11,643 nucleotides of DNA. It comes from an uncultured Candidatus Saccharibacteria bacterium (GTDB taxonomy: Bacteria; Patescibacteria; Saccharimonadia; Saccharimonadales; UBA4665). The notes under the pieces were generated by a model. That model made no database searches and was not told the origin of the DNA. It saw only the letters and a program-made list of their open reading frames with translations. How positions within the stretch are numbered: position 1 is the first letter of the stretch; each line of letters starts with the position of its first letter. Below, in pieces: positions 1 through 7,670 of the stretch. The stretch spans positions 1 to 11,643 of the forward strand of contig CAIYEO010000098.1 of assembly GCA_903925195.1 (NCBI GenBank). The letters run 5' to 3'. Made by a program: the position numbers and the translations under genes.

Positions 1-20
1 GTTGCGCAATCGGCACTGGT

Positions 21-629
21 TTAGTCTATCTCGTCTTGATATAGACGGTTATGCTGAATATATAGGATCTGCTCTTTAGATAATAATCTACTAGATTTTT
101 TAATGGTTATATCTTGTCTGACCTTTCGAGCCTGAAGATGATCCTCTTGTTGTGAGATTATTCTATAATGAAAGCCACTGCTTATTTTTATAGGTAAACT
201 CATTATGGCTTTATCAAGTGCTTTTCGATCAGCGATTGACCTTACTATGACTGCATACTCACAATAAGTAATTGAAGCCCGAAGATTTGGGCTGCTTATA
301 TAAGCGATAATATTATCACTTCCTGTAATTCTAATAGTTCTAGATGCACTGATCTCAGCAAAAAGCTCATTCTTAAGATTTAGTACGTTGATGTTATCGA
401 TAACTTTTATCTTATATTTGTAATCTATTTTACTATTGTCTAACATCAATTTGACTAGATTGATTCTATGATCTAGATCAATTGCATTTTCTTTTTTTGG
501 ATCTTGCTTGCTGATAAAAATAATAACTTCGTCAAATTTGAATATCTTGTAAGCAGATTGTATGGCTAAAAAATGACCGTAATGGAATGGATCAAAGGTC
601 CCTGTGAAAATAGCATTAGTGAATTTCAT
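21..629 (-). CDS. nadD: NadD-like nicotinate-nucleotide adenylyltransferase
   Basis: Predicted 202-residue cytoplasmic nucleotidyltransferase. The N-terminus carries TGTFDPFHYGH (residues 9-19), the HxGH-type nucleotide-binding signature of the cytidylyltransferase-like superfamily. A GSDNI segment near residue 103, an AVIVR strand, an ARKVRQDI segment at the place of the family's second ATP-binding motif, and the ending KEQILYIQHNRLY all fit NadD, which joins ATP and nicotinate mononucleotide to make deamido-NAD. Length is normal for NadD and longer than typical CoaD. The second ATP motif is not the textbook ISSTxxR, so substrate is inferred. The ATG at 629 lacks a Shine-Dalgarno; a TACAAT box at 645-640 puts transcription only a few bases upstream. 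It stands alone, divergent from the glycan operon. Confidence 0.66.
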   Translation of the reverse strand: MKFTNAIFTGTFDPFHYGHFLAIQSAYKIFKFDEVIIFISKQDPKKENAIDLDHRINLVKLMLDNSKIDYKYKIKVIDNINVLNLKNELFAEISASRTIRITGSDNIIAYISSPNLRASITYCEYAVIVRSIADRKALDKAIMSLPIKISSGFHYRIISQQEDHLQARKVRQDITIKKSSRLLSKEQILYIQHNRLYQDEID

Positions 630-639
630 TAATTCATTA

Positions 640-645
640 ATTGTA
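640..645 (-). promoter_or_regulatory. -10 box for the nadD-like gene
   Basis: TACAAT on the minus strand, 10 bases before the ATG at 629. The predicted transcription start is near 633, giving a leader of about 4 bases with no Shine-Dalgarno. I see no convincing -35 hexamer. Confidence 0.4.
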
Positions 646-745
646 GCTTATTCCTATAAATTAATACTAATATAAAAATACAACAATATCTAAGACATTT
701 CATCTTTAAAAGGTTATGTTTTGTAGATTAATAATGTACAATAGC

Positions 746-751
746 TATTAT
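746..751 (+). promoter_or_regulatory. Candidate -10 box of the glycan operon
   Basis: TATTAT lies 25 bases before the ATG at 777, so the leader would be about 19 bases and would include the Shine-Dalgarno-like AGGA at 763-766. TACAAT at 737-742 is an alternative -10. No good -35 accompanies either box, so the promoter may be weak or need an activator. Confidence 0.35.
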
Positions 752-776
752 GAATAAACGTTAGGAACGAGGGCTG

Positions 777-1964
777 ATGAAGGTACTTATGTTAGGTTGG
801 GAATTACCTCCATTTAATAGTGGTGGATTAGGTGTAGCCTGCTTCCAACTATGTAAGTCTCTAGCTAAGAATAACGTTGATATTGAGTTTGTTCTACCAT
901 ATATAACTGATCAATCTAATGAATTTATGACTATAGCCTCAACTTCACCTAAGTCATTTAGTGAATTAAAACATCACATCAATGTTTACGATAATAGTCA
1001 CTACTTAACTACTCACGAAATTACTAGTGAACAAATGAACTATGAAAAATTTGTAGAAAAAAAAGTAACAGATCAACAATATGACATTATCCATGCTCAC
1101 GATTGGCTAACATTTAGAGCTGGTATGAAAGCTAAACAAGTATCTGGTCTTCCATTGGTTGTTCATGTGCATTCAATTGAATCCGACAGGGCCGGTGGTG
1201 AGGCAGGTAATCCAATGATAAGAGAGATTGAACAAATGGGCCTTCAAATGGCTGATATAATTATTGCCGTTAGTGAGCGAACCAGACAATTAATCTCCAA
1301 ACAATACCATATACCATTAGATAAAATACAAGTAGTTCATAATAGTATTGACGTCGAAGAGTTAAGCGCTCTAGATGATAATAATATCTACACCTATCTG
1401 GAGGTTCTAAAAAAAGATGGCTATAAGATAGTTACGAACGTCGGGCGACTAACTATTCAAAAAAATATTACTGGACTCATGAAGGCAGCAAAAGAAGTAG
1501 TAGCAGTTTTACCTAAAACAATTTTTCTTATCGTTGGTAGCGGTGAGCAGTTTCACGAACTCATAGCACTTGCAGCTGACTTGGGTATACTTCAGAATGT
1601 AATATTTACTGGATTCCAAAGAGGTAAAGCTTGGAGAGATGCATTCTCGGTGGCTGATTTATTCGTTATGCCCTCAATTTCTGAACCATTCGGGATAACT
1701 CCGCTCGAAGCTATTAACTACGGTACCCCATCATTGATTAGCCATCAATCAGGAGTGAGCGAGATATTCAAGAATTGTTTGAAGGTAGATTTTTGGGATT
1801 GCAATGAAATGGCCAACCAAATTGTTGGTTTTCTGCAGAACAAAGGTATCAGTGATACTTTAACCAAAAATGCTTCTAGCGAAGTTAAAAAATTAAGCTG
1901 GAATGAATCAGCCTCAAAATTAGTTGATATCTATACTCAACACACTTCTGGAGCGGTGGCATGA
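777..1964 (+). CDS. GT4-family glycosyltransferase, glycogen-synthase-like
   Basis: A 395-residue GT-B fold enzyme of family GT4. The N-terminal domain has the glycine loop PPFNSGGLGVA (residues 11-21) that contacts the donor sugar nucleotide, and HAHDW at 106-110. The C-terminal domain has GRLTIQKN (223-230), with the conserved Arg and Lys that bind donor phosphates, and EPFGITPLE with E303 and E311 forming the EX7E motif of retaining GT-B enzymes. There is no signal peptide or membrane segment, so it is cytosolic. An AGGA at 763-766 supports the ATG at 777. It is first in an operon with a GH57 and a GH15 enzyme, which points to alpha-1,4-glucan elongation from a nucleotide-glucose donor. 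Family is near certain; glucan as acceptor is inferred from neighbours. A trehalose- or sucrose-phosphate synthase-like activity is a less likely alternative. Confidence 0.88.
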   Translation: MKVLMLGWELPPFNSGGLGVACFQLCKSLAKNNVDIEFVLPYITDQSNEFMTIASTSPKSFSELKHHINVYDNSHYLTTHEITSEQMNYEKFVEKKVTDQQYDIIHAHDWLTFRAGMKAKQVSGLPLVVHVHSIESDRAGGEAGNPMIREIEQMGLQMADIIIAVSERTRQLISKQYHIPLDKIQVVHNSIDVEELSALDDNNIYTYLEVLKKDGYKIVTNVGRLTIQKNITGLMKAAKEVVAVLPKTIFLIVGSGEQFHELIALAADLGILQNVIFTGFQRGKAWRDAFSVADLFVMPSISEPFGITPLEAINYGTPSLISHQSGVSEIFKNCLKVDFWDCNEMANQIVGFLQNKGISDTLTKNASSEVKKLSWNESASKLVDIYTQHTSGAVA

Positions 1965-3169
1965 AAAAACCAATAGTTTTATATCTTCATGCGCATCAGC
2001 CCTATAGAGTAAGAGGATATAATATTTTTGATGTTGGCAATAAGCATGATTATTTCAATTGGCCGGAATCTGAACCAGATGGTAATAAAAGAGTTATCGA
2101 AAAAGTTTCTGCAAAATCATATATCCCAACAAACCGATTATTAATTAAGCTTCTAAATCAGTACCCAGATTTTAAGGTAAATCTATCTATCACTGGGACT
2201 CTTATAACTCAACTTGAAGCATGGGCTCCAGACGTACTGCAGTCATTTGTAGATCTTATTAATACTGGCAAGGTTGAGATAGTTGGAGAAACCTATCATC
2301 ATAGTTTAGCCTTCTTTTATTCACTCCAGGAATTTGAAATACAGGTACAAATGCACAGAGATAAGATTAAGCAAGTATTTAATCAGACTCCTCAGGTTTT
2401 TAGAAATACTGAACTTGCTTACAATAATGACCTTGCTATCTGGGCAGATAAATCTGGTTACAAAGGCGTACTTGCCGAAGGTTGGGATAAAGTGCTTGGC
2501 TGGCGTAACGCTAACCATGTATATCGACCAGTTAACACAAGTAACGTTAAATTACTTTTGAAGAACTATAAATTATCTGATGATATTGCCTTTAGATTTG
2601 GCGATAAAAATTGGTCAGAATATCCTTTAACTTCAGAATTATATGTAGATTGGTTGAATCAATCTGCTGATAGCGAACTAATTAATCTATTTATGGATTA
2701 TGAAACTTTTGGTGAACATCAATGGGAAGAGTCTGGGATCTTTGATTTCCTAAATCATCTTGTACCTAAATGGCTAGAAGACGATAACCATACCTTCATG
2801 AACGTTTCTCAGGCTATTGATAGTTTTGAGGCTCTAGATGTTCTGGACGTGCCTGAAACTATTACCTGGGCCGATACGGAAAGAGATTTGTCGGCCTGGC
2901 TTGGTAACTCAATGCAAACTTCTGCAATCAAATCGTTATATGACCTTTCATCTAAGATCTTAAATACAGGAGACTGGAATTTGATCGAAGATTGGCGAAG
3001 ATTACAAACTTCCGACCATTTCTACTACATGTGTACTAAGTGGTTTAACGATGGTGACATTCATGCCTATTTTAGTCCATATAAGACACCCTATGAAGCT
3101 GCCCTTAATTTTATGAATGCCTGGCATGACCTCAATTTTAGACTACTTGAAAAGGGTATGGATACATAA
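1961..3169 (+). CDS. GH57-family amylase-like glycoside hydrolase
   Basis: A 402-residue enzyme with all five conserved regions of family GH57. These are HAHQP (H10, H12); VEIVGETYHHSL near residues 106-117; FRNTELAYNND with the catalytic nucleophile E151; FMDYETFGEHQWEE with the acid/base D246; and WADTERDLSAWLGN starting at W303. GH57 members act on alpha-1,4 or alpha-1,6 glucans with retention of configuration (amylase, 4-alpha-glucanotransferase or branching enzyme). The roughly 400-residue form without C-terminal extensions resembles the alpha-amylase type. No signal peptide is present, so it works inside the cell. The start overlaps the previous stop (ATGA at 1961-1964) with a GGAG-like Shine-Dalgarno just upstream, implying translational coupling to the GT4 gene. 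The exact activity (hydrolase, transferase or branching) cannot be decided from sequence alone. Confidence 0.92.
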   Translation: MKKPIVLYLHAHQPYRVRGYNIFDVGNKHDYFNWPESEPDGNKRVIEKVSAKSYIPTNRLLIKLLNQYPDFKVNLSITGTLITQLEAWAPDVLQSFVDLINTGKVEIVGETYHHSLAFFYSLQEFEIQVQMHRDKIKQVFNQTPQVFRNTELAYNNDLAIWADKSGYKGVLAEGWDKVLGWRNANHVYRPVNTSNVKLLLKNYKLSDDIAFRFGDKNWSEYPLTSELYVDWLNQSADSELINLFMDYETFGEHQWEESGIFDFLNHLVPKWLEDDNHTFMNVSQAIDSFEALDVLDVPETITWADTERDLSAWLGNSMQTSAIKSLYDLSSKILNTGDWNLIEDWRRLQTSDHFYYMCTKWFNDGDIHAYFSPYKTPYEAALNFMNAWHDLNFRLLEKGMDT

Positions 3170-5109
3170 TGGCACGACCTGTATTTTTAGGAAATGGGCA
3201 GCTTACTGTAGGACTGGATGAATTTGGATTAGTGCATGATTTTTACTATCCCTATGTTGGGCTTGAGAATCTTAGTACAGCCAGGGAAATCGGGCACAAA
3301 ATTGGAGTTTGGGTAGATTCTAAATTTGCTTGGGTTGATGAATCATGGGAATCTAAAGTTGATTTTAATTCTGACGCACTTATTAGTGACATCTCATTAA
3401 TGAACAAGGAATTACAAATTGAACTATGTTTGCAAGATTTTGTAGATAGTCAAAAGAATATATTCTTCAGGAAAATTAAAGTAATTAATCATGCAGACAA
3501 ACCACGTTCAGTAAGACTCTTTATGCATCAAATGTTTGAGATAAGCAGGCAGGGTCGAGCCGATACTGCTTTCTTTGTGCCTGAGGATAATTATATTTTG
3601 GACTACAAGGGCAAGTATAACTTATTAATATATGGCCAAAAATCAGATGGAAAGCCATTTGAGAATTTTGCAATAGGTAGCTGCAATGTTGAGGGCAAGC
3701 AGGGAACTTATAAAGACGCAGAAGACGGAGTATTATCCAACAACTTAGTTGAACATGGTAGTGTCGACTCAGTTATTGGTTTTTCTCTTACTCTAAATGC
3801 CAAAGGTAGTGATTTTGTAGAGTATTGGATTATTGCAGCTGATACCCAATATAATGCAGAGAGAATACACCATAATATACTACAGGATACTTTTTTAAAA
3901 CACTTAGATAGAACTAGGGAATCTTGGCATGAATGGTTTAATCAGGTTGAACCTAGGTTAAATAAAATTGACTTAAAATACATCGATACTGTCAAAAAAT
4001 CTTTAATGCTCATCAAGGTCCACATAGACAAAAGAGGTGGTATTATTGCTTCCTGTGATTCATCTATCTATAACTATGGTAGAGACTATTATAGTTATGT
4101 TTGGCCTAGAGATGGAGCTTATGCGATTTGGCCACTAATTAGGATGGGTTTCGTGGATGAACCAAAAATGTTCTTTGAATTTTGTCGAGATATTGTATCT
4201 AATGATGGCTATATGATGCATAAGTATCAGCCAGACAAATCAATCGGTAGCACCTGGCATCCACTGCTTCACGACAATCGAAAGGAACTGGCAATCCAGG
4301 AAGATGAAACTGCCATTATTATCTTTATGTTGGGCCAATATTACCTATACACCAACGATGATGACTTCATCTTTAAGATGTATGATACCTTTATAAAACC
4401 TGCTGCCAATTTCCTAGCTACATATATAGATGAAAAAACTAACTTACCTCATGCAAGTTATGATTTATGGGAAGAAAAATTCCTAACTTCGACTTATACG
4501 GTAGCAGTTGTTTATCAGGCTCTAATGACTGCAACTCAATTTGCTGAAAAATTTGATTATCCTGATGATGCTTTGAACTGGAAAAGCGTGGCTAGTAAAA
4601 TTGCAAACAACGTTGGAACATTCTTTAACAATGAATCAGGCTATTTAGTTAAGGGATATTTGTTGGATAAATCCGGGGAACTTAACTTCGATAATATTCT
4701 CGATGTTTCAAGCTTTTACGGAGCATTTATGTTTGGTCAGAATATATTCAAGCTAGATCAATTACACTCAACAATAACTAAAATTGAAAACATATTAATT
4801 AAAGAAACGCCTATTGGCTTAAGTCCTCGCTATGAAAATGATAAATATTTTGCATCTACTCCGATTCATAAAGGAAATCCTTGGATTGTAACCAGTCTTT
4901 GGATAGCTCAGTACTACCTAAGTTTGAATATGGTAGAGGAAGCAAAAACAATCATAGAAAAGTGCCTAAGCTACTCGCTTCATAGCGGTGTCCTATCGGA
5001 ACAAGTCAATCCAGAGAGTGGGAAACCAGTATCTGTTACACCTCTTGTTTGGAGCCATTCGGAACTTATTAATACAATCCTAGATCTCTCCCTCAATACT
5101 CATGATTAA
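3169..5109 (+). CDS. GH15 glucoamylase-like glycoside hydrolase
   Basis: A 646-residue protein with the bacterial/archaeal glucoamylase layout: an N-terminal beta-sandwich domain (about 1-270) followed by an (alpha/alpha)6 barrel. Barrel hallmarks are WPRDG (312-316), ELAIQEDETA, YDLWEE with E435/E436 at the general-acid position, and LSEQVNPESG with E611 at the general-base position, then TPLVWSHSE. GH15 enzymes release glucose from non-reducing ends of alpha-glucans with inversion. No signal peptide is seen, so its substrate should be intracellular. The ATG shares one base with the preceding stop (TAATG at 3167-3171), continuing the tight operon. In Methanocaldococcus jannaschii, as I recall it, a GH15 glucoamylase and a GH57 amylase also sit beside a glycogen synthase. 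A trehalase or other GH15 specificity remains possible. Confidence 0.92.
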   Translation: MARPVFLGNGQLTVGLDEFGLVHDFYYPYVGLENLSTAREIGHKIGVWVDSKFAWVDESWESKVDFNSDALISDISLMNKELQIELCLQDFVDSQKNIFFRKIKVINHADKPRSVRLFMHQMFEISRQGRADTAFFVPEDNYILDYKGKYNLLIYGQKSDGKPFENFAIGSCNVEGKQGTYKDAEDGVLSNNLVEHGSVDSVIGFSLTLNAKGSDFVEYWIIAADTQYNAERIHHNILQDTFLKHLDRTRESWHEWFNQVEPRLNKIDLKYIDTVKKSLMLIKVHIDKRGGIIASCDSSIYNYGRDYYSYVWPRDGAYAIWPLIRMGFVDEPKMFFEFCRDIVSNDGYMMHKYQPDKSIGSTWHPLLHDNRKELAIQEDETAIIIFMLGQYYLYTNDDDFIFKMYDTFIKPAANFLATYIDEKTNLPHASYDLWEEKFLTSTYTVAVVYQALMTATQFAEKFDYPDDALNWKSVASKIANNVGTFFNNESGYLVKGYLLDKSGELNFDNILDVSSFYGAFMFGQNIFKLDQLHSTITKIENILIKETPIGLSPRYENDKYFASTPIHKGNPWIVTSLWIAQYYLSLNMVEEAKTIIEKCLSYSLHSGVLSEQVNPESGKPVSVTPLVWSHSELINTILDLSLNTHD

Positions 5110-5145
5110 TATTTATGAAAAAGATATGACCAAAATACATCAAAC

Positions 5146-5160
5146 TTATGCTTTAATTAA
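5146..5160 (+). promoter_or_regulatory. TATGCT -10 box with TTAA extension
   Basis: TTATGCTTTAATTAA ends five bases before the ATG at 5166. TATGCT at 5147-5152 reads as a -10 hexamer, placing the start near 5159 and leaving a leader of about 7 bases without a Shine-Dalgarno. ATGACC at 5126-5131 is a partial -35 with 15-base spacing. The same 15-base box, matching at 13 of 15 positions, lies before the histidine kinase gene. Confidence 0.5.
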
Positions 5161-5165
5161 CATAT

Positions 5166-5792
5166 ATGAATTCTAGTTATCAACAAATAAAAAAGTCATT
5201 GACGATATTTCTTACCTTACTGTCTCCGTCTATAATTGGTCTAACAATATATTCCGTGATATTTTTCATAACCTTTGCTGTCGAGCAAAATGAACAATTT
5301 AATCTAGCTCTTCAAACCTTCAGTCTGAATAATTTTAAAGGCACTTTTATATATGGATTTGTGAATAGTATTACTAAGCTTCTCAATACTCAAATTGCTA
5401 ATACGATTGCAATATATACATTCTGGATTGTTATTGGTATGGTTGTTTACTTTATTGGTTCTAGCTTATATCGTAATTTTCATGAGTTAACACAAGATAT
5501 GAGTATAAGACATTATTTATGGCCTCAAGGAACTGATAAGAATCGCCCAGTTTTAATATTCTTTGAGAAAACAGTATTCAGAATAGGAGTTTTTATTGCA
5601 ATCATAATATATCTTTATAAAGTATTACCGTCATTGTTTGTCTTTATTAGAGCTCATGACTTAAAGTTCGAATTTACTGGCCAATATGGAATTACACTAC
5701 TTAAAGTCTTTCTGGCAGAATTTATCGTATTTCACGTAGCTGTAATCCTACTAAGATTATTAACACTTAGAAAAAGAGTCGTTGGAATATAG
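5166..5792 (+). CDS. Unrecognised four-helix integral membrane protein
   Basis: A 208-residue protein I do not recognise. Four hydrophobic segments are evident at about residues 12-38, 78-101, 139-161 and 177-200. A hydrophilic loop (102-137) with HELTQDMSIRHYLWPQG lies between helices 2 and 3, and the tail is basic (LRKRVVGI). There is no N-terminal cleavable signal and no cysteine or histidine cluster suggesting metal or haem. It is separated by only 11 bases from the cupredoxin-like gene, which has its own Shine-Dalgarno, so the two are probably co-transcribed and may work together at the membrane. It has its own -10 box and may be independent of the glycan operon 56 bases upstream. A small transporter component or membrane scaffold are guesses only. 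Confidence 0.72.
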   Translation: MNSSYQQIKKSLTIFLTLLSPSIIGLTIYSVIFFITFAVEQNEQFNLALQTFSLNNFKGTFIYGFVNSITKLLNTQIANTIAIYTFWIVIGMVVYFIGSSLYRNFHELTQDMSIRHYLWPQGTDKNRPVLIFFEKTVFRIGVFIAIIIYLYKVLPSLFVFIRAHDLKFEFTGQYGITLLKVFLAEFIVFHVAVILLRLLTLRKRVVGI

Positions 5793-5803
5793 GAGTATTA
5801 AAT

Positions 5804-6262
5804 ATGGATAAGATTAGTAATTTAAATAAAACTGGCTATGAAGGAAAAAGAACTGTAAAGAATAGTTCAGTCATTATGATAATCCTCATATTCTTTTTAA
5901 TGGGAATTCTTATGATTTCTATTGTCTGGTTAACTAGAAGCATAGAAAATAATAATAATATTACTAGGATTAATAGAGCATCAAAGGTCTTGCCGGGAAT
6001 AGTTACTGTTAGTAAGGGTGGCTTTATTCCTTCTACAATTCAGATTAAGGTCGGCCAAGCTGTCCAATGGAAAAATAGTGACTCATTACATCATTGGATA
6101 TCATCTGACCCATATCCATCCAATGATGGCCTTAAAGAGCTTAGTAGCAACACTATGTTAAGCCAGGATAGTTATACCTTTGTATTTAACAAGCCAGGTA
6201 TTTATCCATATCATGATAACTTGAACCCTTATAAATTTCGTGGCGAGGTCATAGTTAAATAA
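5804..6262 (+). CDS. Membrane-anchored cupredoxin-like protein
   Basis: A 152-residue protein with one N-terminal hydrophobic anchor (about 22-46) and a cupredoxin-type beta-sandwich outside the membrane (about 65-152). The fold is suggested by VTVSKGGFIPSTIQIKVGQA, VQWKNSD, SLHHWISSDPYPSNDGL (H96, H97) and the closing PGIYPYHDNLNPYKFRG (H137) followed by a last strand EVIVK. True blue-copper proteins have Cys, His and Met in the last loop; here the Cys position is Asp138, followed by Asn139. Related bacterial proteins as I remember them read YHDHLNP, so one presumed metal-ligand His is also changed. Copper binding is therefore uncertain. AGGAG at 5791-5795, eight bases before ATG 5804, is one of the clearest Shine-Dalgarno sites here. 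It probably forms an operon with the membrane protein before it. Confidence 0.82.
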   Translation: MDKISNLNKTGYEGKRTVKNSSVIMIILIFFLMGILMISIVWLTRSIENNNNITRINRASKVLPGIVTVSKGGFIPSTIQIKVGQAVQWKNSDSLHHWISSDPYPSNDGLKELSSNTMLSQDSYTFVFNKPGIYPYHDNLNPYKFRGEVIVK

Positions 6263-6301
6263 ATAATCTGGATTTATCTATAGATTAGATTTGCTTTTTT
6301 T
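6261..6301 (+). terminator. Rho-independent terminator after the cupredoxin-like gene
   Basis: AAATAATCT (6261-6269) pairs with AGATTagATTT (6282-6292), with a two-base bulge. GC and a run of seven T (6295-6301) follow. It lies in the convergent junction, overlaps the 3' end of the diguanylate cyclase gene, and could act weakly in both directions because the opposite strand is U-rich after the stem too. Confidence 0.65.
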
Positions 6302-6934
6302 ATGCTCATACATCTCACTATCTGCTTGGTGCATTAATCGTTTGACGTCGTTTGCATCGTCGCCTTGTCCGGTAAATGCAAAACCTATACTTATATCAAA
6401 TAATGGAATTTGTTGCTTAATTGTAGAATTTTCATCTAAAAATTCCGCACATATAGATTCTAGGTGATCCTTAAAACCATTGATTTTTTCCTGATTAGTT
6501 AATGGTTTTTGATTATCTCTTTGTTCAAGCAAGCCAAATACACCAAATTCATCTCCACCCAATCTGCCACTGCCCACTACGATGTCATTCGCTCTAAGAC
6601 CATTTTTAAGTTTATTAGCAAAACTCGTTATGACTTGATCACCGATTTGATGCCCTAGGGTGTCGTTAACATCTTTAAACTTATCTATATCTAGAAAAGC
6701 TAGGGCAATAGGATCGCCGGTATTATTGCTTTTTTCCAAAATTGTTTTAAATCTATCAACAAAAGCAGTTTTTGTTAGCAGTCCAGTCTGACTATCTCTA
6801 TCGTTGCGTTCTTTTAATTTTTCATTTTCTGTCTTTAGATCATCTATTTGAGCTATGATACCAGTAAGCGCAACAACTACATGTTCGTTATCTGGTAGGT
6901 TATTGATATATTTCTCAGGATCTATTGAATTCAT
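6278..6934 (-). CDS. GGDEF diguanylate cyclase, soluble
   Basis: A 218-residue cytoplasmic protein that should make cyclic di-GMP from two GTP. A short N-terminal region includes a likely coiled-coil helix (about 28-46, LKTENEKLKERNDRD) that may drive dimerisation. The GGDEF domain begins at DSQTGLLTKTAF and holds LDIDKFKDVND (metal-binding Asp, 81-91), an intact GGDEF at 126-130 and DISIGFAF. RAND at 114-117 looks like the product-inhibition site RxxD but is eight rather than five residues before GGDEF. There are no sensory, membrane or EAL domains. ATG 6934 is preferred over the TTG at 6937. A TATAAT box at 6947-6942 gives a transcript starting almost at the ATG. It is divergent from the sugar transferase, which suggests but does not prove a link to surface glycan control. 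Confidence 0.9.
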   Translation of the reverse strand: MNSIDPEKYINNLPDNEHVVVALTGIIAQIDDLKTENEKLKERNDRDSQTGLLTKTAFVDRFKTILEKSNNTGDPIALAFLDIDKFKDVNDTLGHQIGDQVITSFANKLKNGLRANDIVVGSGRLGGDEFGVFGLLEQRDNQKPLTNQEKINGFKDHLESICAEFLDENSTIKQQIPLFDISIGFAFTGQGDDANDVKRLMHQADSEMYEHKKSKSNL

Positions 6935-6941
6935 CAATAAT

Positions 6942-6947
6942 ATTATA
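6942..6947 (-). promoter_or_regulatory. Consensus -10 box for the diguanylate cyclase gene
   Basis: TATAAT on the minus strand, seven bases from the ATG at 6934, so the expected start site falls at or next to the start codon and the mRNA would be leaderless. The -35 is poor (TTTATT at about 6969-6964). Confidence 0.6.
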
Positions 6948-6980
6948 CCCTAATTAACCCTCAAATAAAGTACTTACTCT

Positions 6981-7009
6981 TTGACAAAAAGGCATAACAA
7001 TGTTATAAT
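6981..7009 (+). promoter_or_regulatory. Near-perfect sigma70-type promoter, extended -10
   Basis: TTGACA (6981-6986), a 17-base spacer and TATAAT (7004-7009), with TG at 7001-7002 making an extended -10. It faces the sugar transferase gene; the expected start is near 7016, for a leader of about 25 bases. It is the best promoter in the window and shares a 100-base intergenic region with the divergent diguanylate cyclase promoter. Confidence 0.88.
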
Positions 7010-7041
7010 CATAAATTAATATTGAATAATTATGGGTGCAT

Positions 7042-7662
7042 ATGAGAAATAAAGGCATAGAATATCTAACTAGTGAATGTAAGAGAAATCTAGACGTAAT
7101 TGGAGCTGTTGCGTTAGGATCTTTTGCTATACCTGTAGCTACAGGATTAAGCATGCTTTCAGCGATTGACACCAACGACCATCCTATTTTTATTCAAAGT
7201 AGAGTCGGTTCGAAAGGTCAAAACTTTGATGTAAAGAAAATTCGAACTCTAAGCAGGGATAGTGTTAATCAGGACCCAATGATGAGAGGTAGTGTTGACC
7301 ATCGAGCATCTCGTTTCGGAAACTTCTTAAGAAAAACAGGCCTTGATGAATTACCTCAACTTGCCAATGTATTTTCTGGAGATATGTCTCTAGTTGGTCC
7401 TAGGCCAATTATCGAAGAAGATCTTAACTACATTCAGGAAGCCGATGCTCTAATGTTTAATGATTGGTATGAAGTATATACACTCACAAGACCAGGATTA
7501 ACTGGACCAAGCCAATTATATAGAAAAGGGGTAGCTCATAGTTTGGATTCATGGAAATCTTCTATGAAATTAGATTTAGTATATGCCGACAAGGCTACTC
7601 TTGGCGGTGATATAAAACTCTTAGGCCAAACTCCATTAAAATTAATTGCTTGCAGACGATAA
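7042..7662 (+). CDS. Polyprenyl-phosphate sugar-1-phosphate transferase (bacterial sugar transferase family)
   Basis: A 206-residue membrane-associated enzyme of the small monotopic phosphoglycosyl transferase type (the WcaJ, WbaP and PglC catalytic domain). It transfers a sugar phosphate from a nucleotide sugar to undecaprenyl phosphate, the first step of capsule, exopolysaccharide or glycoprotein glycan assembly. Visible family features are an N-terminal KRNLDVIG followed by a hydrophobic re-entrant helix (about 18-42) and SRVGSKGQNFDVKKIRTL. The catalytic Asp-Glu pair is D102/E103 in KTGLDELPQLANVF, followed by MSLVGPRP and TRPGLTGPSQL. It lacks the extra N-terminal helices of WbaP-type proteins. 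ATG 7042 is chosen; an in-frame GTG at 7036 is possible. Neither has a good Shine-Dalgarno. No other glycan-assembly genes adjoin it, so the sugar is unknown. Confidence 0.88.
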   Translation: MRNKGIEYLTSECKRNLDVIGAVALGSFAIPVATGLSMLSAIDTNDHPIFIQSRVGSKGQNFDVKKIRTLSRDSVNQDPMMRGSVDHRASRFGNFLRKTGLDELPQLANVFSGDMSLVGPRPIIEEDLNYIQEADALMFNDWYEVYTLTRPGLTGPSQLYRKGVAHSLDSWKSSMKLDLVYADKATLGGDIKLLGQTPLKLIACRR

Positions 7663-7670
7663 AGCTTTAA

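Noticed and set aside
1..24. Seven open codons ending in TAG on the plus strand, possibly the tail of a gene entering from the left, convergent with the NadD-like gene
   Set aside because: Far too short to distinguish from chance, and no family motif is visible.
2321..2561. Short open frames on both strands within the GH57 gene
   Set aside because: They overlap the catalytic region of a full-length, motif-complete GH57 enzyme.
6954..7175. 73-codon minus-strand frame over the sugar transferase promoter and start
   Set aside because: It crosses a near-consensus promoter and the 5' end of a clear gene.
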